Below the pieces are notes generated by a model, which was not told the DNA's origin, did not search any database, and saw only the letters and a list, made by a program, of their open reading frames with translations. Shown piece by piece: positions 17,930 through 26,069 of a stretch of 39,894 bases of DNA (its first letter is position 1; each line of letters begins with the position of its first letter). The translations under genes were made by a program, and so were the position numbers. The DNA is from Lujinxingiaceae bacterium (GTDB lineage Bacteria; Myxococcota_A; Bradymonadia; Bradymonadales; Bradymonadaceae): the NCBI GenBank assembly GCA_013697635.1, contig JACCWM010000097.1, forward strand, positions 1 through 39,894. Direction: 5' to 3'.

Positions 17930-17941
17930 GCGGCCACGGGT

Positions 17942-17966
17942 GACGCCGCCAACATCTGGCGGCGTC
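17942..17966 (+). terminator. Strong hairpin after the surface lipoprotein
   Basis: GACGCCGCCA (17942-17951) pairs perfectly with TGGCGGCGTC (17957-17966) around ACATC, 12 bases after the stop. There is no T-run, so it may protect the mRNA end or act with the next hairpin. Confidence 0.6.
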
Positions 17967-17983
17967 GACAACGCCAAACCCAT

Positions 17984-18020
17984 GACCCACAGGACCAGAT
18001 ATGGCCCAGTGGGTCTTTTT
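17984..18020 (+). terminator. Rho-independent terminator
   Basis: GACCCAC (17984-17990) pairs with GTGGGTC (18009-18015), followed directly by TTTTT. It ends transcription of the plus-strand lipoprotein just before the stop of the convergent gene at 18024. Confidence 0.65.
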
Positions 18021-18023
18021 CGT

Positions 18024-18668
18024 CTAATCGACCCGTGCAAGGAAGGCTTCCTCGACCATGCGGACCTCGTCCACACCCGAGATGCGGTGCACATCGATCA
18101 GATCGGCGCAGGCCGCCCCGCGCTGCTCGGTGTGGAGAAAGGCCAGGATGTAGTCCTCGATGCCATCCTCGACCAGGCAGCCGGAGCGAATGCTCACCGA
18201 GGTGAACTCACAGCCATGAAAGGAGCCGGCTTGCTTTGAATAGAGCGTAAAGCAGTTACCAAAGCCTGACACATAGGTCAGCAGGCCCGTGCTGCCACCC
18301 TCGCAGGCGACATAATCGAGCTCGGTGTCGTAGCGCAGGATGCTGTTGGTGGGCATGTAGGTCAAATAGGCCTCGCACGTGGTGCCAAAGCTGCCGGGCC
18401 CGCCCTGATTGTCGTCGTAGATCGTCTGGCCGTCGACCGAGTGGTAGGTACCGGTGATGTCGGGCGGATTCAAGCCGGCATAGACCGGAAAGCCCGCCTC
18501 GATCAGACGCTCGAGCAGGTCGTCGGAGGCGATGCGGCGCGCCTCGACCGGGCGTGGATAGCGATCTTCGGCGTCGAGCGCCGCACCGACGAGCTCGCAG
18601 CCACACCCCAGAAAGGCTATGAGCGTGCAGAACACGCCCACGCGCCGGCTCATCGTTCGATTCATCAT
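18024..18668 (-). CDS. Small Cys-rich lipoprotein, function unknown
   Basis: 214 residues. The N terminus MMNRTMSRRVGVFCTLIAF leads to FLGCGCEL, a lipobox-like end of a signal peptide. The mature part has many cysteines (FGTTCEAYL, YVACEGG, GNCFTLY, FHGCEF, SGCLVED, AACADL), pointing to an oxidised, disulfide-bonded exported protein. PPDITGTYHSVDGQTIYD looks like a small beta-rich domain that lipocalin-like or similar folds could have, but no family is assigned. Start: tandem ATG codons at 18668 and 18665 with GGTGA upstream; the frame back to a TTG at 18746 is less likely. It stands alone on the minus strand. Confidence 0.7.
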   Translation of the reverse strand: MMNRTMSRRVGVFCTLIAFLGCGCELVGAALDAEDRYPRPVEARRIASDDLLERLIEAGFPVYAGLNPPDITGTYHSVDGQTIYDDNQGGPGSFGTTCEAYLTYMPTNSILRYDTELDYVACEGGSTGLLTYVSGFGNCFTLYSKQAGSFHGCEFTSVSIRSGCLVEDGIEDYILAFLHTEQRGAACADLIDVHRISGVDEVRMVEEAFLARVD

Positions 18669-18788
18669 TTCATCACCCAACGCGTCATGCCAGTCATCAT
18701 CCGATCTCAATGGATCGAAGCTAAACGAAGGGCGATCCGTTTTCAACTGAGGTCTCAGCTCGCGTGGTTCTCGAGGCCAAGAAACGAC

Positions 18789-18815
18789 AAAGCCCGCCAG
18801 GGCATGGCGGGCTTT
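18789..18815 (-). terminator. Terminator after the receiver protein gene
   Basis: AAAGCCCGCC (18789-18798) pairs with GGCGGGCTTT (18806-18815) around a seven-base loop, 25 bases past the stop of the minus-strand gene at 18840. The A/T flanks make it work in either direction. Confidence 0.8.
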
Positions 18816-18839
18816 GCGAAATCGATCGGTCGATTCAGA

Positions 18840-19901
18840 TCACTCTTCGCTCAACAAGCGCTCGAGCTCGGAGCGCACCTGGGTGGTGATGCGCGTGTCG
18901 AGCTCCTCGCGAAGGGTTTGTTGAATACGCTCCTCGCCATGCTTGATCAGCTTGGGCAGCACTTTTTGCTGAAAGACCTCGCCCATGACGTTTCGCAGCA
19001 GGGCTGGCAACTCGTCGCGCACGGTTTTTTTGACCTCCTCGCGAATCAAATTCTCGAGCTCGGAGCGGTTCATCGGCAGCGGAGAGAGCCCGGAGCCTGA
19101 GGCGTTGATGCTCGGAGACGAGACACCAGATGGCGGCGTCGGAGTGCGCTGGCGCGAGCTTGCGTTGACATCGGGAGCCGCAATGCGCGGCTGGCTGTTG
19201 CCCGAGGCGATGCGCGGCTGGCTGCTGCTCGAGGGGATGCGCGGCTGGCTGCCCACGCTCGGGTTGAGTCCGATGCGCGGCTCCGAGATGCTCGCAGGCG
19301 CGCTGAGTGGCGGCGGCGTCAACGAGAGATTAGCGGCGCTGGGCTCGGGGCGTTGAAAGGCCGACGCAGGCTGAGCGCTCGCCTGCTGAGGGGCCGCCTG
19401 AAAGGCCGACGCGGGCGAATGAACCGGTGCCGGTGCGGGCGACTGGAAGGCCGGACGCTGCACAACCTCCTGCACGGCGACCGGAGCGGGCTGATAGCCC
19501 AGCGGCGCTTGCGGCGGAGGCGCCAAACCGGCGCTCGAGCCAGAGAGTACGGCCTCAATCGCGTCGATCAGATCGTCGGTCTTGAAAGGCTTCATGACCA
19601 CACCCTCAGCACCGCAGTCGCGGGCCATGGCCGGATCGAAATTCTTGTAGGTGCCACCGAGCATGATCACCGGAATGGCGCGCGTGGCCTGGTTGCTCTT
19701 GAGCGCACGGCAGATATCGTAGCCGCTGCCATCGGGCATGTAGTAATCGAGTATGATGACGGAAGGGTTGCGCTGGGCAGCCTCCATCGCTTCGCGGGCA
19801 CTTCCTACGCCGACTACTTCGAAGGGCCGGGCCTTGAGGGCCATCTCAACCACCTTGCGAATCGTTCGACTGTCATCGGCGACGAGGACCGTCTGGCTCA
19901 T
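18840..19901 (-). CDS. Receiver-domain protein with Pro/Ala linker and Glu-rich C-terminal helix (RomR-like layout)
   Basis: 353 residues. Residues 1-120 are a CheY-like receiver: acidic pair Asp9/Asp10, phosphoacceptor Asp52 in ILDYYMPDGSG, Thr84 in LGGTY, and Lys104 in MKPFK. Then follows a long disordered Pro/Ala/Gln region holding a nine-residue SQPRI repeat, and a charged helical end from RSELENLIREEVKKTV to the C terminus. No DNA-binding or enzymatic output domain is present. Receiver, Pro-rich linker and Glu-rich helix is the layout of RomR, the Myxococcus polarity protein for gliding, but the match is by architecture only. An ordinary single-domain regulator with a scaffolding tail is the alternative. 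AAGGAG five bases before ATG 19901 fixes the start. It is monocistronic. Confidence 0.82.
   Translation of the reverse strand: MSQTVLVADDSRTIRKVVEMALKARPFEVVGVGSAREAMEAAQRNPSVIILDYYMPDGSGYDICRALKSNQATRAIPVIMLGGTYKNFDPAMARDCGAEGVVMKPFKTDDLIDAIEAVLSGSSAGLAPPPQAPLGYQPAPVAVQEVVQRPAFQSPAPAPVHSPASAFQAAPQQASAQPASAFQRPEPSAANLSLTPPPLSAPASISEPRIGLNPSVGSQPRIPSSSSQPRIASGNSQPRIAAPDVNASSRQRTPTPPSGVSSPSINASGSGLSPLPMNRSELENLIREEVKKTVRDELPALLRNVMGEVFQQKVLPKLIKHGEERIQQTLREELDTRITTQVRSELERLLSEE
19183..19287 (-). repeat. 27-base coding repeat (SQPRI)
   Basis: A 15-base core starting at 19183, 19210 and 19237 recurs every 27 bases, with a fourth, diverged copy at 19273. It encodes SQPRI or SEPRI units in the linker of the receiver protein. 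Confidence 0.75.
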
Positions 19902-20246
19902 GCATACTCCTTGAAAGACACTGCTTTCGTGTATCGGGATGTCTTACCCGGATCATTCTTACTATGCGTTGTGGCATGGCGCCAGTCTAAGGGCGCAACT
20001 TTCCACAAATTTCCTGGTCGGGTGCAGTCACACCATCGTATGACCGGGTGTCGCGATCCCCGTGACCGCGCAATTCTTGCTCGAGTGACCCACATCATTG
20101 TGCCTGGTCGTGGGGGCTTTTGCTTGCACTGCAATAGCATGGTGGGACGATACGGTCAAGGTTTGCGCATGGGCCACTCGCCTGGAGCGCCTGCACTCTG
20201 GTGTGGTGTTCGGCCATGAGAACGGCCGGCCTTTGGAGCCGACTTG
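19902..20246. other. Intergenic region between divergent regulator and kinase genes
   Basis: 345 bases. Apart from the ribosome binding sites at either end (CTCCTT at 19907-19912 for the receiver gene, GGAG at 20235-20238 for the kinase) I see no gene, hairpin or convincing promoter pair. Confidence 0.4.
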
Positions 20247-21608
20247 ATGCGCCTTGCAAGTGCCAGCGATGCGCGCCATCATGGTCGAGGCTCGCTTACG
20301 CCGCAGTCTTGTATCTCGATGACCGTCCGCTCGCCGATCTCAACCGTGAATCCATCAATCGATCATCTGGTCGCCGGTGCTGTCCTCAACGGGCGCTACC
20401 GCATCGAACACCGCCTGGGCCTTGGAGGCTATGGCGAGGTCGTCGCCGCCCACGATCTGCGTGACGGGCGCCCGGTTGCGATCAAGATCCTGCACAACAA
20501 TGCGACACAAAACGATCCGCGCGCGCTGGGGCGAATGCGCCAGGAGGCCGAGATCCTGCGCGCCATTCGCCATCCCAACATCGTCGAGATCTTTGATCTT
20601 GGAACCTGCCCCGAGGGCGAGTTTTTGGTGATGGAGCTGTTGGAGGGGCAAAGCATCGCGAAGTTCTTGGTCGATGAGGGCCCGATCCAGGCGCAGCGCG
20701 CCCTGCCCCTCGTGCACCAGATGCTCTCCGCGCTGGCTGCAGCGCACGCCAAACAAGTGTTGCACCGCGATATCAAGCCGGACAACATCTTGCTCTGCGC
20801 GGCGTCGAGCTCGAGCGCGGAGCGCGCAAAGCTGTTGGACTTCGGGATCGCCAAGGCTCACCGATCGCTCAACGACGAGAGCGAGGATGGGGTCACGATG
20901 GTCAAGACGCGCGTGGGCAGCTTTGTTGGAACGCCGCGCTATGCCGCGCCTGAGCAGGCCGTGGGCGATCCGGTCGGCCCCGAGTCCGACCTCTTCAGCC
21001 TGGGATTGGTCATCTCGGAGTGGCTGACGGGCAGCCCACGCATCACCGGTGAGCGCTACGGTGACGTCATGGCCCAACTGGTCAAGCCCTCGCCCTTTGA
21101 TCTCAGTGATTGTCCACAAAGATGGCAGCCCTGGCTCGAGCGCATGCTCGATAAGAGCCCGAGCCGGCGTTTCGAATCGGCCGAGCAAGCCATCGATGCG
21201 CTCGTTGCCCAGGTACCGTCCGATCTGACGGGCGACACGAACACTTTCCCCGGCCGCGGCCCCTCGCCAGCAATTGCAGAGCTTCGTGAAGGCGACATCA
21301 GCATGGATTCGCTCAACGATGTAGCGACCCAGCCAGACGGCACGAATCTGCCGATGGCGACGAGCGCCTTCCTCGAGACCATGGCTCCGCTCGAGCTCGA
21401 TTATGCCGCCGTAGGCAGCACCGAGTCTCAGCGCGCAGCTCACCGAACACAGCAGACTTTGATCGTGCACCCGACGCCCGCGGTCCACGAGAAACGCCGG
21501 CCCATACCCGACGATGGATTCTCTTTTGGTTGGGCGGCGTTCTTTGGGTTGGTCGGCTTTGGTGGCTTTTTATTGCTCTTCATCATCTACCGAGTCATTG
21601 CCGGCTGA
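20247..21608 (+). CDS. Membrane-anchored Ser/Thr protein kinase
   Basis: 453 residues. A Hanks-type kinase domain spans about 50-310: G loop RLGLGGYGEV (56-65), Lys80 in VAIK, HRDIKPDN (173-180), DFG (198-200), TPRYAAPEQ (229-237) and the DLFSLG helix. All catalytic residues are in place, so it should be active. A Thr/Ser-rich linker follows, then one membrane helix (about 428-450) at the very end, so the kinase faces the cytoplasm. ATG 20247 has GGAG eight bases upstream; the TTG just before it is ignored. It is followed after 21 bases by a RimK-type ligase and then a lipoprotein, probably one operon. No PASTA or other sensor domain is seen outside, as the C terminus is almost flush with the membrane. 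Confidence 0.92.
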   Translation: MRLASASDARHHGRGSLTPQSCISMTVRSPISTVNPSIDHLVAGAVLNGRYRIEHRLGLGGYGEVVAAHDLRDGRPVAIKILHNNATQNDPRALGRMRQEAEILRAIRHPNIVEIFDLGTCPEGEFLVMELLEGQSIAKFLVDEGPIQAQRALPLVHQMLSALAAAHAKQVLHRDIKPDNILLCAASSSSAERAKLLDFGIAKAHRSLNDESEDGVTMVKTRVGSFVGTPRYAAPEQAVGDPVGPESDLFSLGLVISEWLTGSPRITGERYGDVMAQLVKPSPFDLSDCPQRWQPWLERMLDKSPSRRFESAEQAIDALVAQVPSDLTGDTNTFPGRGPSPAIAELREGDISMDSLNDVATQPDGTNLPMATSAFLETMAPLELDYAAVGSTESQRAAHRTQQTLIVHPTPAVHEKRRPIPDDGFSFGWAAFFGLVGFGGFLLLFIIYRVIAG

Positions 21609-21629
21609 GGCCGGTATTTGCGGTGCACC

Positions 21630-22517
21630 ATGAAAATCGCGATTCTTTCGACAAAACGCACATTGTACAGCACGCGCCGCCTGGCCGAGAGCGGGCGAAA
21701 GCGCGGCCACGACATGCGCATCATCAACCCGCTGCAGTGCATATTGAGCGCGAGCAGCGAAGGGCTCTTGCTGCAAAGCGACGGCCTGCCGCTCAACGAT
21801 TTTGATTGCGTGATTCCACGCATCGGCGCCTCGATGACCCAACACGGCATCGCCCTGTTGGCGCACTTCGAGCTGACGCGCACCTTTGTGCTGAACTCGT
21901 CGACCGCGATCGCGCTCAGCCGCGACAAGCTGCGCACCCTGCAATACCTCGCGGCGAGCAACGTTCCCGTCCCAGCGACGGTTGCCGTGCATAGCAGCGA
22001 GACCATCGACGCCGCCCTGCAGCGCGTCGGCTCGCCGGTGATCATCAAGCTGCTCAGCGGCACGCAGGGCATTGGCGTGATCAAGGCCGAGTCGATCGAT
22101 CAGGCGCGCTCGACCGTCGAGACCTTGTGGAGCCTGGGCGAGGATTGTCTAATCCAGCGCTACATCGCCGAGAGCCGCGGCCACGACGTGCGTGTCTTCG
22201 TCGTGGCCGGCAAGGTCGTCGCCGCGATGAACCGCCAGGCGTCCGAGGGCGAATTTCGCAGCAATCTGCACCGCGGGGGCACAAGCTCGCCGGCCAATCT
22301 GAGCGCACGCGAGAGCGAGGTCGCCCTTCGGGCCACCGAGATATTGGGCCTGAGCGTGGCCGGCGTCGATATGCTCATCACGCCCGATGGCCCGCTGGTC
22401 ATCGAGGTCAACTCGTCGCCCGGCCTCGAGGGCATCGAGACGACGACCGGGCGCGATGTGGCCCGCGAGATCATCACCTGCGTCGAGGCCGAGGTCGGCA
22501 CACGCAAGCTCACCTGA
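21630..22517 (+). CDS. rimK: RimK-type ATP-grasp glutamate ligase
   Basis: 295 residues, matching RimK. It opens MKIAILSTKRTLYSTRRLAE, carries IPRIGASMTQHG, the ATP-grasp lid LLSGTQGIGVI, the QRYI turn, HDVRVFVVAGKVVAAM and FRSNLHRGG, and the metal-binding end LVIEVNSSPGLEGIE. RimK adds glutamate to the C terminus of ribosomal protein S6 or makes poly-alpha-glutamate; relatives act on other acceptors such as coenzyme F420 or amino-group carriers, so the substrate here is not certain. Start at ATG 21630, with a weak GGTG before it; the TTG at 21618 is disfavoured. It lies in line with the kinase upstream, suggesting possible phosphorylation-linked control (inference). Confidence 0.88.
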   Translation: MKIAILSTKRTLYSTRRLAESGRKRGHDMRIINPLQCILSASSEGLLLQSDGLPLNDFDCVIPRIGASMTQHGIALLAHFELTRTFVLNSSTAIALSRDKLRTLQYLAASNVPVPATVAVHSSETIDAALQRVGSPVIIKLLSGTQGIGVIKAESIDQARSTVETLWSLGEDCLIQRYIAESRGHDVRVFVVAGKVVAAMNRQASEGEFRSNLHRGGTSSPANLSARESEVALRATEILGLSVAGVDMLITPDGPLVIEVNSSPGLEGIETTTGRDVAREIITCVEAEVGTRKLT

Positions 22518-22547
22518 TGCAAAAGTCAATTCAATAAGCAGTCATCT

Positions 22548-23135
22548 ATGAAGACACACCGCTTTCTCATCGCCGCCCTGCTCGCGTCGTTGACCGTTGC
22601 GCCACTCACCGCCTGCCAGAATCGACTGGCGCCCCCGCTATCGCCCGAACAGATCGAGAGTGCTACCCGGGACCAACCCTTGATTTTCATCGACTCGCAG
22701 GGCGCGCTGAGCCTCGAGGGCGCCGAGAAGCTGTTCTTGGGCCAGGATGAGGCGAGCGCGCTTGCCGTGCTTGACGAGTACTGCGATCGCCTTGAGGTCT
22801 ACAAGGGCGGCTGGCGTCACAAACATGCCGTCTTCAAGGGCTGCATCATCGAGGTTGGCGACGATACGCGCACGATCCGCGCGGGCTTTTGGCCGCATAA
22901 CGGCAACCGCGTCTCCACCCTCGAGGTCAAACATCACAACTTCGAGCCGCAGCTCGTACGCGCGCGCTTCATGCAGTACGCCGACGAGCTGACCGAAGAC
23001 ATCCCTCGGCCCGGCGCCCTGATGATGGCATCAACGCGCTACAAGCTCTTCGCGAGCTGGGATGATGGAGCCAAGGCACCCACGCACATCACCGTGGGCT
23101 TCATCCCAAAAACGATCGTCGCCGACACCAAGTGA
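22548..23135 (+). CDS. Small lipoprotein, function unknown
   Basis: 195 residues. The signal peptide MKTHRFLIAALLASLTVAP ends in the lipobox PLTAC (Cys23), so it is exported and lipidated. The mature part has two cysteines (EYCDRLE and KGCIIE) and a beta-rich core but no family I recognise. It starts 30 bases after rimK and probably shares its transcript. It converges with the PEGA kinase gene with nine bases between the stops. Confidence 0.72.
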   Translation: MKTHRFLIAALLASLTVAPLTACQNRLAPPLSPEQIESATRDQPLIFIDSQGALSLEGAEKLFLGQDEASALAVLDEYCDRLEVYKGGWRHKHAVFKGCIIEVGDDTRTIRAGFWPHNGNRVSTLEVKHHNFEPQLVRARFMQYADELTEDIPRPGALMMASTRYKLFASWDDGAKAPTHITVGFIPKTIVADTK

Positions 23136-23144
23136 CGCCAGTGC

Positions 23145-25862
23145 TCAATTGGACGCCGTAATCTCGGCGCGACCGTCGACGATTTCCACGCGGTAGTTCG
23201 TACGCCGATTCGCACGTACGTCGAGCGTGGCGCGTATGCGTTTGCCTCTCTCCGGTTCAAACACCACGGCATGCTCGCCTTCGGTCAGCTCGAGATCGTT
23301 GACCGGTCCGGTTCCAAACGAGCGCGTGCCGATGTAGATCGCGGCCTCGGGCTGCACGCTGAGGCTGATACGGCCCTTCTCGCGTTTGATCGGCTCAAGG
23401 TAGGAGCGCAACAAAAAAGTGCCGATCTCGGCGGTCGAAATCCTGCGCGTCATGCCCTCGTGAGAGACGCCTTGCAGTTCCACGTTGAGCAGATGATCGC
23501 GGTAATGGTTGACCAGAAACGGTGTCGCGCCGCGCGACTCGCCGTCGGCGATGACGCGCGTGCCGCGCGGGATCACCTCGTAGGTCACCTCGACGAAGAT
23601 CTCACGGCTGGACTGGGTCAGCGCGGCCAACTGCGTCTCGACGCGATTCTCAAGCTCGGGCAAGACGTGAATGAAGCCGGCAAAGAGGTAATAGCCCTCT
23701 TTGACCATCTGAACGTGATGCTCGGTGTTGGCGTCGATGTTTTCCAGGCGCAGAGGGGTCTTGCCCACCTCGACGCCGTTCATGAAGATCGTGGCATCTG
23801 AGGGCGTGCTCTTGAAATTGAGCCGCGCCTTGGGCTGCTTGTCCATCGCCGGCAGCGTGATCGGATCGAGGCGTAATCCCGGCGTGCCGGAGACGATCAT
23901 ACGGTGGGGCCGCCGCTCCGCATGGTAGATGACCACCTCATTGGGCAAGCCATCATAGAGCAAAAATTCGCCCGGCGTCGTCTCGCCGGTGAGCTGCCCG
24001 TTGACGATCACGCGTGCACCGGCAGGCACCGTCTCGAGGTAGGCCCCAGAGCGTGGCGCGTCGCGCAAGGGGCCGCGAAAAGCCGCCTCGTCGTCAACAA
24101 CCGGCGCCGTTTCTGCAAGCTCGATGTCCCTGGTGCTCGGTCCATCATCGCGGGTGAACACGACGACCAGCGCCAGAGCCGCCGCCAAGACAATGGCCAC
24201 GACCACAACCGCATTTCGCCGGGAGTTGCTCTTGGCCCAGCTCAAATCATCGAGCGACGCGTCGATCGGTATTGGTTTTGCCTTGGCCGCGAATTTCTTG
24301 GTTGGATCCTCGGTCTCGCTCTCGATAGGTGCGGGCGCGACGCTCAGGCGCACAGGGCGCGGCGTCGCAATCTGCGGCCGAGGTGGCCGCTGGATCTGGG
24401 GTGCGCCAGCGGGCCCGTGTGCGAGGGGCTGTGGTGCCGGCGCCTCGTGGTGCACTTGCGCTACAGGCATCGCAGCCTGAGGCTGAGGTGCCTGCTGCGG
24501 CTGAGGTGCCTGCTGCGGCTGAGGCGGCGGAGGTGCCTGCTGCGGCGGAGGTGCCTGCTGCGGCTGAGGCGGCTGAGGTGCCTGCTGCAGCTGAGGCGGC
24601 TGAGGTGTCGTCTTCACGGGCAGCTGAAGCAGGGGCTTGGGGGCCACGGCCGGCTTGGCCACGGCCTGAGGCACGATCATCTCGTCGAGCACGTTCTGGT
24701 TCGGATTGGTCGGCGGCTCGAGCATCGCCTGCTGCTCCTCCCACTCGCGAATGCGCGCCTCAGCCGCCTGCTCACCGGCATCACTGGCGTAGCCATAGGC
24801 AGCGTCGGCTTGCCGGATGAGATCCTCAGAGATGGTCAGCGGGCGCGTGGCGTCCTCGCCCTCATAGGCGTTTGGCAGCTCAGGTTCAGCGGGCTGATAG
24901 CTCGGCGTGGCCAGCGATGGCTGGGTATTCTCGACGATCGGCGGCTCGGCCATGAGCGTTTCCATATAGCGCGCGATCTGCGCCGCGCCAATGCGGTGGC
25001 GATGCTCATAGAGCCAATCTTCGAGCGCAATCTGAAGCGCCTCCGCGCTCTGGTAGCGATCGTTGGGATCGCGTTGCAAGGTCTTGAGGATGATCGCCTC
25101 GAGATCGCGCGGAAAATCCGGGCGGATCTGCGACGGTGGTGTTACGCGTGCCTCGGAGACGAGCTTGATCGTCTCGTACTCGCTGGCGGCGCGAAAAAGG
25201 CGAGCGGCGACGGTGACCTCGTAGAGCACGATGCCAAGCGTAAAGATGTCGCTGCGGGCATCGAGGCGCTCGCCCTCGAACTGCTCGGGGCTCATGTAGG
25301 AAAACTTGCCCTTGAACTCACCGGAGCGTGTATTGGTCAGCCGGCTCTCGGCTTTGGCGATGCCAAAGTCGCAGATTTTGACCTGGCCCTCGCGGCTGAT
25401 CAGGATGTTTTGCGGCGAAACATCGCGATGCACGATGTTCATCGGGTTGCCCTGCGCATCGGTGCGGCTGTGGGCGTAGTGCAGGCCGCTGGCGGCGTCG
25501 GCGATGATGCGCACCGCGAGCTCGCGCGCCACGAAGTTTTCCTGCTTGATGCCCTGCTCGCAGACGCGGCGCAGATCCAGGCCGTCGACATACTCCATGG
25601 CGATGTAGAAGGCCTCTTCGACCACCCCGAGGTCATAGATCTGAACCACGCAGGGATGGCTCAAACTCGAGACGATGCGCGCCTCGTCGATGAACATCGT
25701 GATGATGTCTTCGCGATCGATCAGGTGCGGGAACATTCGCTTGATCGCGACTTGTTTTGTAAAGCCGCCAATGTCGCCGAATTGGTTGGCGAGAAACACC
25801 TCGGCCATCCCGCCCTTCGCAATCCTGTTGATGAGCTGGTATTTACCGAAAATTTCGGGCAT
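23145..25862 (-). CDS. Ser/Thr kinase with membrane helix and PEGA-like repeats
   Basis: 905 residues from ATG 25862. The kinase domain spans about 8-275: RIAKGGMAEVF, Lys41 in VAIKR, HRDVSPQN (145-152), DFG (165-167), SPEQ (191-194) and SDIFTLG. A long Pro/Gln/Ala linker (about 410-465) leads to a membrane helix at about 547-569 (VVVVAIVLAAALALVVVF). Outside lie four PEGA-like units, marked by TVPAGARVIVNG, STPSDATIFMNG, VIPRGTRVIADG and VQPEAAIYIG, a fold often found on kinases of this lineage that may bind surface material. The frame extends to 26021, but family similarity starts at FGKYQL, so 25862 is preferred although its ribosome site is poor; ATG 25886 is an alternative. It is divergent from cinA. 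Confidence 0.9.
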   Translation of the reverse strand: MPEIFGKYQLINRIAKGGMAEVFLANQFGDIGGFTKQVAIKRMFPHLIDREDIITMFIDEARIVSSLSHPCVVQIYDLGVVEEAFYIAMEYVDGLDLRRVCEQGIKQENFVARELAVRIIADAASGLHYAHSRTDAQGNPMNIVHRDVSPQNILISREGQVKICDFGIAKAESRLTNTRSGEFKGKFSYMSPEQFEGERLDARSDIFTLGIVLYEVTVAARLFRAASEYETIKLVSEARVTPPSQIRPDFPRDLEAIILKTLQRDPNDRYQSAEALQIALEDWLYEHRHRIGAAQIARYMETLMAEPPIVENTQPSLATPSYQPAEPELPNAYEGEDATRPLTISEDLIRQADAAYGYASDAGEQAAEARIREWEEQQAMLEPPTNPNQNVLDEMIVPQAVAKPAVAPKPLLQLPVKTTPQPPQLQQAPQPPQPQQAPPPQQAPPPPQPQQAPQPQQAPQPQAAMPVAQVHHEAPAPQPLAHGPAGAPQIQRPPRPQIATPRPVRLSVAPAPIESETEDPTKKFAAKAKPIPIDASLDDLSWAKSNSRRNAVVVVAIVLAAALALVVVFTRDDGPSTRDIELAETAPVVDDEAAFRGPLRDAPRSGAYLETVPAGARVIVNGQLTGETTPGEFLLYDGLPNEVVIYHAERRPHRMIVSGTPGLRLDPITLPAMDKQPKARLNFKSTPSDATIFMNGVEVGKTPLRLENIDANTEHHVQMVKEGYYLFAGFIHVLPELENRVETQLAALTQSSREIFVEVTYEVIPRGTRVIADGESRGATPFLVNHYRDHLLNVELQGVSHEGMTRRISTAEIGTFLLRSYLEPIKREKGRISLSVQPEAAIYIGTRSFGTGPVNDLELTEGEHAVVFEPERGKRIRATLDVRANRRTNYRVEIVDGRAEITASN
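24480..24610 (-). repeat. Pro/Gln-coding short repeat
   Basis: An imperfect repeat of GAGGTGCCTGCTGCGGCT-type units (plus strand view) encodes PQPQQAP in the kinase linker. It is prone to slippage and length change. Confidence 0.7.
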
Positions 25863-25940
25863 GGAATAGACCGCGACACCATGCATGACAACATGGATAG
25901 GAGTGCAGCTCGACTGCAAAAAGAGCGCTTTGCTTGCCGA

Positions 25941-25970
25941 ACTGTAGTTTAGCAGCGGCGATACCGTCAA
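25941..25970 (-). promoter_or_regulatory. Sigma70-like promoter for the PEGA kinase
   Basis: On the minus strand TTGACG (25965-25970) is followed after 18 bases by TACAGT (25941-25946). This would start transcription about 70 bases before ATG 25862. Confidence 0.5.
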
Positions 25971-26069
25971 GTTATACGACCAAGTGGCGCCTGTGCGCGC
26001 GCTGTGCGCGCCTGGCGACAACGTCCAAGCGATCCCTGCATACTAGACCGACAATTGGCGAGCTGAGCG

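Noticed and set aside
24480-24610. Short direct repeats considered as CRISPR
   Set aside because: The repeat lies in frame in a kinase linker, has no spacers and encodes PQPQQAP.
23904-25952. 682-residue open frame antisense to the PEGA kinase
   Set aside because: Product is Arg/Leu low complexity; the other strand encodes an intact kinase.
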